A DNA stretch of 64,000 nt, from contig CAJNOP010000330.1 in the NCBI GenBank assembly GCA_905250075.1, positions 154,708-218,707 of the forward strand, given 5' to 3'. The DNA comes from Rotaria sp. Silwood1. Its lineage: Eukaryota; Rotifera; Eurotatoria; Philodinida; Philodinidae. Shown here piece after piece: positions 34,801 through 46,169 of this stretch. The translations under genes and the position numbers were made by a program. How positions within the stretch are numbered: the stretch's first letter is position 1; every line of letters starts with the position of its first letter. The notes below the pieces were generated by a model. It did not search any database. It saw nothing but the letters and a program-made list of their open reading frames with translations, and was not told the DNA's origin.

Positions 34801-37079
34801 ATAAAATTATCATTATCTTTCTCTTATCTGATTTGACTAATATCAAAATATTTAAATTAAATCCTTTTATTGATATTTTAGTGGCCATGAATTATTGACA
34901 GCTGTAACAGAATCACTTGGTTCAGATATTCCATTAATTGTGGAAGATTTAGGTAATGTTACACCAGAAGTATTTGAATTACGTGATCGTTTTCAATTAT
35001 TTGGCATTAAAATTTTACAAATGGGATTTTATCAGGATTCAGATAATATTTATTCTCCCCATAATTATATTCCAAGTTCAATTGCATATACAGGTTTTTA
35101 TCGTATTATTTTGATTATAAATAGGACAACTACTTTTACAACTTTATAAATTTTCTCATTGAAATATCTTTCGTTAGTAAGTTATTAAACAATAATTCAT
35201 CTATATGTAGATAAGTATAACATGTTTTTATACCTAACAAATCAATGTTAATTAGATTTCGTGAAATTCACATATATTTTCGAAGAAAATAGTAGATGTA
35301 AGTTTTAAGCCGAGATTTTATGGCTCTTTCTTCCCTCTCGCTACATACATTACCAATCGGAATACATTCTTTTCTCAGAACTCCTTAGCAACAGAAAAAC
35401 ATACTGAATGGCATTAACAATTATGCTTACGAGGGAACGTCTTCAACTGTCCAATCCCTTTTGAGTTCGGACTTTGTGCAAAGAGGTAGACCCTAGTGAA
35501 GTATGAAAAACCTCAAAAGATTAAATACCCCTAGACCTTCTGTCCAAAGTTATAGGCATTTTACTGGAATTTTAGCCTATAGCATGGTATATATTAATAA
35601 ATTGAATGACAGTATTTCGACCTGAGATTTTGTCCACAGGCAAGTCTATTCATGAATGAAATATCCTGAAAATTTTAGCTGAAAAGGACGTTTTCTTCCC
35701 GAGATATTTAAGTCTCAAAAATGGCTCATATACTATAAAAGATACTAGAATTTTCTGTTTTGGGGGGCTTAAATATCTCGGGAAGAAAACGTCCTTTTCA
35801 GCAGAAACTTTCAGGATATTCCACTCATAAATATACCTGCCTGTGGACAAAATCTCAGGTCGAAATACTGTCATTCAATTTATTGATATATACCATGCTA
35901 TAGGCTAAAATTCCAGTAAAATGCCTATAACTTTGGACAGAAGGTCTAAGGGTATTTAATCTTTTGGGGTTTTTCATACCTCACTAGGGTCTATCTTTTG
36001 CACAAAGTCCGAACTCAAAAGGGATTGGACAGTTGAAGACGTTCCCTCATTAGACTATTTTAGAACATTTCAAAGACTTCCTTGAAATTTAAATGATTGA
36101 AAAACATTTGTGATTGTTCTCTAAAAGCTCAGTTCTTTTTATTTTTGCACACACAAAAAAAATCGTATGATAAATGTCAAGAATAATGAGTAATGATGTA
36201 ATAAATAATGCAGGAACTCATGATAATCCAACAACATTACAATGGTGGACAGAAAAAGCATCGGAAAAAGAAAAATGTCAATTTATTGAATATATTCATC
36301 GTCCAATAGAAGGTGATAAAGAATTAATTAATGATTTAAAACTTGAAAAACATGTTGATAAATATATTTGTTGGTATTTCATACAAGTTCTTTTACAATC
36401 AGCTTCAAATGGCGCAATTATTCAAATGCAAGATCTTTTAAATATTTCAACAAGAATGAATGAACCAGGAACAAGTAACTTATATTATTACATATTGTAA
36501 AAAGAAGAAATATTTACCATTCAATAAAGAAATTTTTGTTGGATTATTTGAGAATTTTCTCAAATATAAAAATCAGTCTATAATTGTTTTTTCACTGTCA
36601 GAAGAGATTATCATACTAGTTATGATCTCATTTAGAGGTATCAAATTAATCTCTATTTATGACGATCAGTGAATCTCGTTTCAATCGATCTCTTAGTAAA
36701 AAAAAACTGATTGTCTAATACGTTTGATAATTATTTCTAATAGAAGTACAAAAAAAAGAAATAGAGTATATCAGCAAATGTTAGTTCTGTTTCTGATTTT
36801 AACTGTACTCGGTTTCATTCTAATGTCGAACAGTGAAAAAACGAATTATATCATTATGAAAATAAAATATTTTTTTATTGATTGTTAATAGCATCCGATG
36901 TTGAATATGATGGTCCACAAAATTGGTCATGGCGTTTCGAATGGTCTCAATTGACATCAGATATTCGAATGCGATTAAAAAGATTAACACATATGTATGG
37001 ACGTGATGTAAAATATGATAAAGCCATTCCATCAGAAGATATGCCTATGAAAAATGATGCGAGATGTACTCTACAATAA
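28842..37079 (+). CDS. malQ: 4-alpha-glucanotransferase (GH77, MalQ/D-enzyme type)
   Basis: Seven exons with consistent GT-AG phases: 28842-29019, 29775-30058, 30923-31211, 33595-33838, 34882-35093, 36214-36474, 36892-37079. The joined frame is 551 aa, about the length of bacterial MalQ. An in-frame TAG precedes the start. The N-terminus reads SGILLHITSLPSSYGIGDVG, then SPYSSLSAFAGN across the first junction. The GH77 catalytic motifs are all present: the nucleophile Asp in VRIDHFRG (exon 4), the acid/base Glu in VEDLG (exon 5) and the third Asp in THDN (exons 5/6). DIPMYIDYDSVDVWAN, VIAGVPP and MNEPGT are also conserved. The enzyme transfers maltooligosaccharide units between alpha-1,4-glucans and acts in starch/glycogen or maltose metabolism. 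No transit or signal peptide is seen, so it is probably cytosolic. Animals normally rely on glycogen debranching enzyme and lack GH77, so a bacterial, algal or plant donor followed by intron gain is likely. Introns are 417-2383 bp and loaded with repeats. Confidence 0.92.
29668..29725. repeat. TGTGGG-type hairpin 11, inside GH77 intron 1
   Basis: Outer ends AGGATG / CATCCT are perfectly complementary. The G arm is AGGATGTAGGTGTGGGTGTG, the loop TGATAACTTTTCATCTA, the C arm CACCTAAACCCATACCCATC. The loop closely matches that of the copy at 24574. It lies in the 755-bp first intron and is absent from coding sequence. Confidence 0.9.
31645..32341. mobile_element. Tc1/mariner-type fold-back MITE in GH77 intron 3
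   Basis: Long inverted arms of about 330 bp. The left end TATAGTGGACAGCAAAAGTT mirrors the right end AACTTTTGCTGTCCACTATA. The flanking TA dinucleotides fit a TA target site as used by Tc1/mariner elements, and the terminal TAGTGGACA-CAAAAGTTT sequence resembles Tc1 termini. The arms are similar enough that both encode a nearly identical artefactual 70-aa frame. There is no transposase. Confidence 0.85.
32521..32894. mobile_element. Fold-back element in GH77 intron 3
   Basis: The left arm begins TTTCAGAGTCGTTATCGGAA and the right arm ends with the approximate reverse complement (CGACGACTCTGAAA). The inner part TTTCAACGACATCTTATC mirrors GATAAGATGTCGTTGAAA almost perfectly. Arms are about 170 bp, more diverged outside than inside. 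Confidence 0.75.
35431..36048. mobile_element. Fold-back element in GH77 intron 5
   Basis: Arms of about 290 bp: GAGGGAACGTCTTCAACTGT on the left mirrors ACAGTTGAAGACGTTCCCTC on the right. The mirror continues through CCTTCTGTCCAAAGTTATAG and CCCGAGATATTTAAG up to a small centre near 35735. Arm identity looks high, so the insertion or homogenisation is fairly recent. Confidence 0.85.
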
Positions 37080-38154
37080 ACTCATAGATTTTCATAATTA
37101 CATTTTTAAATTCATTATTGTGTTTTTGTTTCATTTCATTTTTACACTAGCAGATGATTCTATTTTTTGTTGGCTTTTTTTTCTCCTTCTTCGAAATTAT
37201 TATTTCAATTCTTTTTGTCGAATAGGAACTTTTAATAAATATATTCTGAGAAAAACAAATTTAGTTTTATAGAATTTATAATCAAAAATTAATACCGAAA
37301 TTTGTAGAAAATAAACTACTTAACTACGTACTATTCACCATTCAAAGAGAACATGGAGGTATGGGTTTCTCTATGTCTCCTGAACCTACACTCGCGCCCA
37401 TTCATGAACTAATTTTATTATTGTGATATTAGTTGAAGAATCGTCAAGTAAAGGACAAATAACTTTTTGTTATTACTTCTTTCATAGAAATTTATAGTTA
37501 TACATCGTGAGATATTCAATTCCAATGAATAATTAACTATTGTCGGCGCCAGAATTAAATAGGGATGGGTGTAGAACGAATATCTCGAGACCGGCAGTAG
37601 GTAGCGACCTGTAGCTTTTACCAGGCCCGTAGCCAGAAATTTTCTGAGCGGGGGGGGCTGAACTTATTTCTCATCGTAGGTACTATGATATAGTGAGCGG
37701 AGAAAACACGCATATAATTCACAAGAACTGTCCTAGTGGACTTTGCCCATCCTACATCATAGATGATACCACTTGTACCATGTTTTTATGGAACAATTCA
37801 AAAGAAAACTTTCCACAGATAAGGTTTACTTTATTTCACAAAAAAGAAATTATCTGATATTTGACAGTAAGCAAAAACAAAAATAAATAGAATATACGTT
37901 CTCTTGCTCTTGCTATGGTTGATTTTCCTCCTGAGTTAATGATGCAACTGATGAACAGATATTAACTGGTGGCGGGTCGTTTGTGATGATGGATTCAGTA
38001 TTGATGACTTCAGCATTTTTGTTCATATCTTGTAATCGTTAACGTTTCTCAACGCGTGCAAAAAAATCAGGGAAAAGATTTCTTTTTTTTTCTCACTCAT
38101 TTTCACAATGAACAGTACTGAGCAGTTTAAGGACACTATCAATATTTATATATA
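37080..38154. other. Intergenic stretch with a possible transposon end
   Basis: No gene is seen. At about 37622-37660 the sequence AGGCCCGTAGCCAGAAATTT followed by a G run resembles the ends of several animal DNA transposons (CAGGCCCGTAGCCAGG type), but no partner end or transposase was found. Confidence 0.35.
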
Positions 38155-38738
38155 TATAGGGTGTCCTGAAAGTCATTGACCGAAAGTTTTTTCGTGTATC
38201 TTTACTATTTCATTTAACTTTATCAATAAATTTTTTTTAAATTATAGGTGAATATACCAAGTTTTTATTTATCCGAACGATCTTCCATATTATTGTGCAA
38301 AACTATCACCTTGGATCAAGATACAAAAATTTAGCTTTCTTTGTAAGAAGCGAGTAATTCAACAATCGACTGAGGTTCTTTCTTTGATATTTTCACATGG
38401 TTAGATTGAGCTTGTCGAGTTCTACAAGAATATGTATATTGAAAAGTTTTAAGCCTTTTTTTTTGAAGCAAAATTTGCAGAAAACTACTACAGAAAGTCG
38501 AAATAATTAAAGAAAAAAAACGCTACATAATGTTTTTCTGGAAATAAAAAGAGAGTAAAATTTTTGTATCTTGATCCGAGATGATAGTTTTGCACAATAA
38601 TATGGAAAATCGTTCGGATAAATAAAAACTCGGTATATTCACCTATAATTTAAAAGAAATTTTATTGATAAAGTTAAATAAAATAGTAATGATACACGAA
38701 AAAACTTTCGGTCAATGACTTTCAGGACACCCTGTATA
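38155..38738. mobile_element. Mariner-type fold-back MITE
   Basis: The left end TATAGGGTGTCCTGAAAGTC and the right end (reverse complement TACAGGGTGTCCTGAAAGTC) continue as matching arms (CATTGACCGAAAGTTTTTTC, then AAACTATCA-CTTGGATCAAG) of about 190 bp around a unique centre. The AGGGTGTCC start and TA flanks fit mariner-type termini. No transposase. Confidence 0.8.
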
Positions 38739-39700
38739 CACTCGGGGACAATTGAATTTATACCCTTTGATCTTTTTGTTTTTTATTACTATACGGTTTT
38801 ATCTATTAACTTACTATATATAGGGAGAAAGCCCAGAAGCCACTGCATCTTTTGGTATATTTACGTTGAACATCAAATGCAGTTTAAAGTATAAAAAGTG
38901 TATTAGAAGAAAAAGAACATTATTTTTATTGCCAAAACCGGGTATCCATAATGTTGTCACATTTTTTTATTTCGCATATATCTCGGCTGAGGAAAATGGT
39001 AAAACCTTGAATCTTTTTTCAAAAGATGCGCCGTGAAAAGCTCTACAAAAGCCATATGATTGAATTCCTTTTTACCTGTTCTAATGGTTTTTCTTTTGCT
39101 CAAAATGAAAAATTTACAGGTCTAGTTTTACTTCCCATAATATAGAAAGTATTTCGAGAACTTTTTCGATTCGCTATATAGGATTCGGTCTATACAAGTT
39201 TTGTAGAGCTTTCGACGGCACATATTTTAAAAACAAATTCAATATTCCATCATTTTCTCAAGACGACATATATGCAGAACAAAAAAGTCTTCCAACATTT
39301 TCAGTATGATGGGAAGTGACACTGCCATGTAAGTTGTTCATTTTGAGTATAAGAAAAACCATCAGAACAGATAAAATGGAATTCGATCATATAGCTTCTG
39401 TAGAGCTTTTCACGACGCATCTTTAAAAAAAAATCAAGATTTTATCATTTTCCTAAGCCGAGATATATGCGAAATAAAAAGTGTTACAACATTATGGACA
39501 TCATGGAATTAAAAAAAATGTCCTTTTTCTTCTAATACATTATTTATACTTTTAACTGCATTTGATGTTTAACGTAAATATACCAAAAGATGCAGCGAGT
39601 TCTGGGCTTTCTCCCTATATATAGTAAATTAATAGATAAAACCGTATAGTAATAAAAAACAAAAAGATCAAAGGGTATAAATTCAATTGTCCTCGAGTGT
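38738..39700. mobile_element. Large fold-back element abutting the previous one
   Basis: The left end ACACTCGGGGACAATTGAAT mirrors the right end ATTCAATTGTCCTCGAGTGT. The arms are nearly identical through TATATATAGGGAGAAAGCCC and GCATCTTTTGGTATATTTAC, and extend to a centre near 39220. It starts at the TATA that ends the neighbouring element at 38155-38738. Confidence 0.85.
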
Positions 39701-39906
39701 AATAATGGTTATAAATAACAATCACTTTCCATATATGGTAATGATCGTTTACCTTGAAGCCATTTATAAAATAATATGCTTATCAAGTTATACATACAAT
39801 AAGTGCACGGATGAATAAACGAAATAAGCAAAGAAAAAGACCTCATACATTTATATTTTTATTTCTTCTATATCGCACGACGATCGAATGTTTTCTAGAT
39901 AGAAAA

Positions 39907-41414
39907 ATGATGGCAACAAAATTAACTGATTTATTAGGAGAACAAATTCTTCAACATAATGAATCAAATCTAATATCAACAAATCAACTTGATGGAAAAA
40001 CTGTGGCATTTTATTTCTCGTCTGTTTATTATACTTAAAAATTAAAAATAAATTAATAATTTTTTTTTTCTTTTTTTATAGAGCTCATTGGCGTCCACCT
40101 TGTCAAAGTTTTACACCAAGATTAGCTAAAGCATTTAATGAAGCTAATGATGAAATAAAAAAGAAATTAGATATTGTTTTTATTTCATTTGATCATAAAC
40201 AAGAAGATTTTGATGAACATTTCAAAGAAATGCCATGGAAAGCATTACCTTTCACGGGTATGTCTAACTTATTTTTTTTTTGTTTTTTAATTCGATTAAT
40301 TATCATTAAAGAACATCATTATGAAAAATTTACTAATATAACTTTTTTATATAAACATAATTGAATTTAGATCGTGATCGTCCGACAATGTTAGGTGAAA
40401 TATTTAAAGTGGGTAGTATTCCATGTTTGGTAGTTTTATCTCCATCGATTGAAGTAATAACTTTTGAAGGTGTTGATGAAATAGATGGTGATCCAAATAA
40501 AGCTTTACTTAAATGGTCTCAAGGAAAACGTTTATTTTGGACTCGTGAAGCACGAGGCAATGAATATACATGGGAAGATGCTAATTGTACTGAATGTTTT
40601 ATGAAACCTATAGTTGGTTCACGATATGGTTGTCCAAATCCTGAATGTTCATATGATTTATGTGAAACATGTTTATTTTCTGATAAACATGAACATCCTC
40701 TCGTTGAATATCTTATACCAAATCGAAAATATTCATTAGAAACACTTTTATCACACATACCTTATTTACTTGATCATAAAAAAACAGAAGAAAAAATTGA
40801 AACAAAAACAATGTTAAAAAAAGATATTAAAAGTATTGGATTTTATTTTTCAGCTCATTGGTGTACACCTTGTCGTACATTTACACGAGAATTAATTGAA
40901 ATTTATAAAACAGCAGAAAAAAATTCTCATCCATTTCATATTATATTTATATCATGTGATAGAGATCAAGAATCATTCAATAATTATCGATCAGAAATGC
41001 CTTGGCCTGCAGCTCCAATGAATTCAGGTTCGGTTCTTATGAGATATTTCCAATTTTCTGGTAAGAATTATTTTTTGTTTTTTTATCAACTTATAATTGT
41101 TTTTTCAAGTAAAAGGTATTCCATCATTAATTGTTGTATCATCCGATGGAACAATTTTATCACGTCATGGTCGTGATCATGTTACAAAATTTGGTGTTAA
41201 AGCTCTAGAAACATGGTCACAAGGTGAAAAATTACCTCATCCTCCACCAGATGAATATATATGGTCATATGTAAGATGTGATGGATGTAATATGGCTCCT
41301 CTTATTGGTCAAAGATATATTTGTCCTACCTGTGGCAATTATGAACTTTGTTCAGCATGTGAAAAGAAAGGACATGAACATCCACTTGTACTTCAACCTC
41401 AACCAGACGATTGA
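39907..41414 (+). CDS. Nucleoredoxin-like protein, Trx-ZZ-Trx-ZZ
   Basis: Four exons: 39907-40019, 40082-40257, 40371-41060, 41110-41414, with introns of 62, 113 and 49 bp and consistent phases; 427 aa. A frame upstream to a Met at 39811 is open, so 32 extra residues are possible. The first thioredoxin-like domain (about 1-155) has AHWRPPC where nucleoredoxins have WCPPC: the first redox Cys is Arg42, so this site cannot form the usual disulfide. A ZZ-type zinc finger follows (about 169-207; CTECFMKPIVGSRYGCPNPEC ... HEHPLV). The second Trx domain has an intact WCTPC (Trp260, Cys261, Cys264). A second ZZ finger ends the protein (CDGCNMAPLIGQRYICPTCG region, HEHPL). Nucleoredoxins reduce protein disulfides and regulate signalling partners in cytosol and nucleus; ZZ fingers bind peptides. 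The alternate layout suggests an internal duplication. AATAAA signals follow near 41558. Confidence 0.88.
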
Positions 41415-43287
41415 TGACAACGAACAAAATAGTGAAAAAAAAACCTGTTCAACATTATAGACAATTTTTCTTCACGGAATTCATCTTATTTATTCAAGAA
41501 ATTAAATTAACCCATGTTTTTGAAAAAGTTCACTCAAAAAAAAATATTTTATGAGAAAATAAACAAAAATAAAAATCTAATCTGGTATATATGATTATTC
41601 AGAAGGCCATTACACTGAGACATTCTAAATCTATAGATGATGAAAATTACTATGAAATTGGCCAAAAAAAGAAAAGAAATCTATGCTAATTTTATAAATG
41701 TCTTAAATTTTTATTCTACAAAAGATTAATTCCATAAGGTTTATTTTATTTTCTGTTATAAAACCCCGACTACAGTAACATACTACGAAAGTAAAATAAA
41801 TAACCAGAAATACGATCTCAATGATGTTTCTAATAGTTAATATTGAAAAATTTTTTTCGATGAATTTATTCCTCTAATATTTATGAATTTAGTTGATCTT
41901 AGATATTTAAAAGTTGACCGAAAAGAAAAAATAATTTTTTTTCCGACGATTTTATTTTAATGAATGCATGATAATGTAACAATCATAGATAGTGCGTTTT
42001 ATTAATGGTTATTTTCATTTTCTCAAAACATGAAAATCACAACTAATCTTTTAGAGTTCTAGAATTCAGCACTATTACTAAACTGTTTTAAATTGTAGAA
42101 CTTTTCATGCGTACATATAGTAAAAAAACTCACCAAAGCACTACCTAAATACTGTGCTTCGCATCGCACTAAATACAAGGCAAAGCTAGGCGCTACTCTC
42201 TTCTTTCTCATATGTTAAACAGCTGATGATAGATAATTAATCAATCGATCGAAATCTCCTCTCAGCAGAGTTTTCAATGACATTCATAGAATTCTCGAAG
42301 TAATGAATTTTATTATGGTATCTTTGAATTTTTTCATCACTGATCCATGTAAGCATTAAAAAATTGTCTCTTTTTATAAGAATAATTTCGAAAATGGAAG
42401 TTCAGAAAATGTGATATGCAAGTATCGAGATCGAACAAGTACCTTTTGTATCAATATTCATTTGCTAATGAACAGATTTACCAAAACGACAAGTGTATGG
42501 CACAATTTCCATCTTTTCGTTTTGAGATAATTAAAATATAAAATATAAAACAAAAAATTCTCAGATTCAAACAGTTGTGAATACAGATGACAGTAAATAA
42601 TGAATGATGAACATAATTAATCGATCACTATACACATCGGTTTCTAGAAGTCTATCGATAGGCTTTGGTTGAGTTTCCAATATGATTAGAAAAAAATGAA
42701 TAAATATTGACATTTTTATTTTTCAACGTATCCCTCATGATGATGATGATGATGACGACAAGGAACAGAAATGAAGATAAGTGACGTATGATAAAGTGAA
42801 CGAATTTACAAATTTCATTTTAATATATACTTCTAAGAAAAAAAATTATATAGTTGAAAACAGTGATTTCAATTTTTCTAAATTTCATCAACTGAGACTT
42901 TCAAATATAGATTTTAATTCCTCCAGTCTCTTTAACATTGTGGATGTTGATGATCGCAAGATCTTCATTTTATAAACACATTGTACTTGCATCTTAAAGT
43001 GTGTAGTAATACTAATGAGAAATTATAATAATATATAGAAGTATGAACTTAATAGTGACAAGATAATTATTAATATGTTCTGTTGAGTTTATACTTTCTA
43101 TTATTAATAGCTCTTCAAAAATATATAGACCCTACCTTTTTATCTTAAAATGTAACAAGGATAAAAATCCAAATAAAAATAGGGTCGAAACTTATGAAAC
43201 ACCCTTGATTACAATCAACAGATATGAAATGTACACTTTGGCGAACTTTTTTTTGTTTTTTTTCTCATTATTGATGAATAATAAAAA
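41415..43287. other. Intergenic, no gene seen
   Basis: An AT-rich stretch with AATAAA signals just after the nucleoredoxin-like gene, a short GATGAT microsatellite at about 42737-42760 and a small unconvincing frame at 42781-42975. Confidence 0.5.
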
Positions 43288-43388
43288 GGTGTGGGTGTGC
43301 GTTTGGACGTGAGTGTGCGCGTATATGTCGTAGCGTGTTATTAAGAGAAAAGAAATAGCCACTCCTCAGAGCCACACCCACACCCACC
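43288..43388. repeat. TGTGGG-type hairpin 12 (long loop)
   Basis: G arm (GGTGTGGGTGTGCGTTTGGA, then CGTGAGTGTGCG), a loop of about 50 bp and C arm GCCACACCCACACCCACC. Confidence 0.8.
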
Positions 43389-43638
43389 GTAAGACCCCAT
43401 GCTAGTCGAAGGATAGATTTGATAAGCCGATGATATCATAAGATCTCGCTCTGATTCAACGAAGCTAATTATAAATCCGCGCCACCAAGAGGACAAAGAT
43501 TACTAGTGAAATTTATTTGAAAAGCGAATTTCAATGTAAAGTCGTTATAAATCGACAAGAAAAAGTAAGAATTCATTTTCACTTTTGTATATTTGTATAC
43601 TGTTTCATCGATCTTGCTCTTCTATTTGTCAAAATACT

Positions 43639-44572
43639 TCAATCGAAAGAATTCCAATTTTCATTTGATAATTTTAGTTGAGCTTTGTGGCGGCAAGAGA
43701 GAAAGAGTAAGAGGATGGAAAACAAAAGTGACAAGCCAGCACATATGAGAAAAATGAGACCGATAAGAGCACTCGGCTTTTCCCATTGAACAACGGACAG
43801 ATGAGTGGTGTCATACCAGCATGCATATGACTTGTCAACCTATAGAAACAATCAAATAAAGAACTGTTATGCTGTATTCACATAATCGAATCGCAACTTT
43901 CTCGATAATCTAACACATTTCTATTTACATATTGGTAGATCCGCTATTTTGAATATGTTTTGGTTTTTAGGAACGAAGAAATCATCCTCAGGAGGCGAAA
44001 TATACTTATTGTCTGCGGTAATGTTTGTCTAACTGGAAGTATATCATATTTTTGTGATCCTCGTTAAATGCCACACATCTTCGAACTATTGATGTGTCCA
44101 TTTGGATGTCATATGAAATATAGATTTACAGAAAAAGTGGATCGTTCGGGTATTGTTCTTTTACCGGCTTTTACAATAAACATACCTCATATTGATTTGC
44201 TTTGTTGAGTGCATCTATATAATTTCGATATCGACGTGGTCCTCTGATGGTGGCAATAATGCGATCATCAGAATGCTTCGTTGTATTTTGACTTCGACTG
44301 TAAGACACACTCCAAACAGGAACATAACAAACATAGGTGACATAACGTGAATGACACCATTCTTGTTCATACGTGCGACGACTTACCAAACATGAACTTG
44401 ATGCATATGTGAGCTCTTTGCTATGATCCTTGGCATACAAGATGCCACCGATCAGGCAAAAGGCAATCACACAAGGGATAAAGAGCAGACCAAAAAATAG
44501 TCCGGCCGCCAACCATGGATGTTTTCTGACATTCAATCTTTTCGATCTATGCAATGTCAGTGGTTGCTTCAT
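43639..44572 (-). CDS. Two-TM membrane protein with Cys-rich loop
   Basis: Two exons, 44572-44186 and 43839-43639, with a 346-bp GT-AG intron (TATGAG|GTATGT ... TTCTATAG); 195 aa. An in-frame TAA sits directly before the ATG. The first membrane segment is at about 20-47 (WLAAGLFFGLLFIPCVIAFC). An extracellular or lumenal loop follows with Cys residues, an Asn-Thr-Thr sequon and the stretch NQYEVDKSYACWYDTTHLSV spanning the exon junction. The second membrane segment is at about 155-180 (ALIGLIFLICAGLSLLFSIL), with a short tail. The Y-x-V-x-x-x-Y-x-C-x-Y-D pattern before the second TM recalls KCNMB-type channel accessory subunits and DUF3592-like proteins. This is topology-level similarity only. 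The function is not assigned. Confidence 0.7.
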
Positions 44573-46080
44573 TTACGTTGAAGGAGAGAGTTCGGTTTCA
44601 AATGTTGGTCTTTCGTCTATGTGTGAAAATGAATTACGAATAATGACGTTCTCATATCTATATGCCTTATCATCTGACTTTTTTTCTTGTCGTCATATTC
44701 TTAGGATATCTTTCACTTATTGACAGAGCATTTTTTGTCTTCGTACAGAATCAGATTAAAAGAAAAATGAGTTTAGTAGAAAGAAAACTCGAACGAAGAC
44801 GGTAAGTTTCAATCAAATATTGGCTATTTTTGCAAAAATCTTCATCTGGCTTTTCATCTGTATCAGCATCAGGATTTTAATCTTCGTTGGTATCTTCTTT
44901 TTTTGATGACTAATCTTGGTCGATATTGTTTGCAACGGGCCAGAAAAGCTGTTTTTCATATGCACCCGAGATTCTTGTGAACGTGCTCGATTTATCGTTT
45001 CAAGATGATGGAATTCTATCTCACGTTCAAGTTTGAAGGACTAGACAAAAACCATTGACGGACTACAATTCGACAATAGTTGATCGAATGTTTCTATACG
45101 AACTATGGGAAATGCGACATCAAATAAGATACTGGACAGTAGTAAACCATGGAGAAGATTAGGAACCCCAATGAATTTATTTTATGGAGAATGCTCCTAA
45201 CATTGCTCTAACGAACGGTGAAAACGGCATGTCAATAACTTGAAACGGCCCAAAGGAAGATAGATGGTTTCCGCTTAAATCAGTCCTATTTGAGATCCAC
45301 TTCCTTCAACAATCTTTTGTTTCACAAAAATGCTCCTAGCTTCAATATTAGACTGCTCTACTTCCCTCCAAGTCATTTCCAATACATTTTCTATTCAAAT
45401 ACATGGGTAAATTCATTAAAATTTTCACAATAAAATTATACTCTCAAAAGAACATATGACTCCTGTTATCTGAATCAAAGGACATTGAAAAAAAGTCATT
45501 TTCTCAGGGTAGATAGAACTCACGTAATGCTACAAAACGGTTAAAAAAATATGTCTGAAAATGTGCTGTGCTCAGTTTTTTTTCTATTGGCACACTGTCA
45601 AAATTGCTGTAAGGATTACAGAAGTTAACCGCCCTTGTCCATTAGAAGTGGGCTATAATCGATGGAGACAATGTTATTTGTCGAAGGCTAGGTGGAACTT
45701 CTTAAGTATGAGAAATCTGTGTAAATATGTGTGGGTGTTTCGTCTTCAGTTCACCCACATCGACATCAACCTCCGCACCCATCCCACACACAATCCATCG
45801 AAAGTACATTTTATAACTCCTATCTATCATCCTACAAGATGGTAAGTAAAATAAAATATTGTCTTGAATAATACATGTATTTGTTTTCAAGAGAAGTTTA
45901 TCATGAATTATTGTTAAAAACTGTTCAATGGTCTAATAAAATGTCATTCGTAGAATGTTGTCAAAGATATTGTAGCACGTATTGATAACACTGACTTCTA
46001 CTATTCAAAAACCCAGGATTTATTTTTTTTTGTGAATAGTTATCGTTTTTCGTTAGTATTGTTTTTCGATTTTGTTTTAG
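44573..46080. other. Intergenic or unresolved upstream exons
   Basis: A strong donor (AAGATG|GTAAGT at about 45841) and an acceptor (TTGTTTTCAAG at about 45891), followed by an open EVYHELLLKTVQWSNKMSF stretch, suggest exons of a plus-strand gene ending at 46169. I could not find a combination of phases without a stop, so no model is given. Confidence 0.3.
45728..45790. repeat. TGTGGG-type hairpin 13
   Basis: A short G arm (TGTGTGGGTGT), loop TTCGTCTTCAGTT, and a longer degraded C arm (CACCCACATCGACATCAACC to ATCCCACACA). Confidence 0.7.
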
Positions 46081-46169
46081 AAGTAGCTGAAGGATATGCA
46101 AAAAATCGAACTGAATTCAATCGTAAGGCATTGGAAATGGTCAAAAAACATGCATTATCACGAAATTAA
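46081..46169 (+). CDS. Orphan C-terminal exon, unrecognised
   Basis: Preceded by a good acceptor (GATTTTGTTTTAG). It encodes VAEGYAKNRTEFNRKALEMV plus KKHALSRN and a TAA, with an AATAAA polyadenylation signal about 40 bp later (near 46210). The helix-forming, charged composition stands out from the AT-rich surroundings. The exon begins two bases into a codon. No upstream exon fits in phase without a stop, so the gene may be decayed or my model incomplete. The protein family is not recognised. Confidence 0.45.

Noticed and set aside
35650-35874. 74-aa minus frame
   Set aside because: Lies across the centre of a fold-back element and has no domain.
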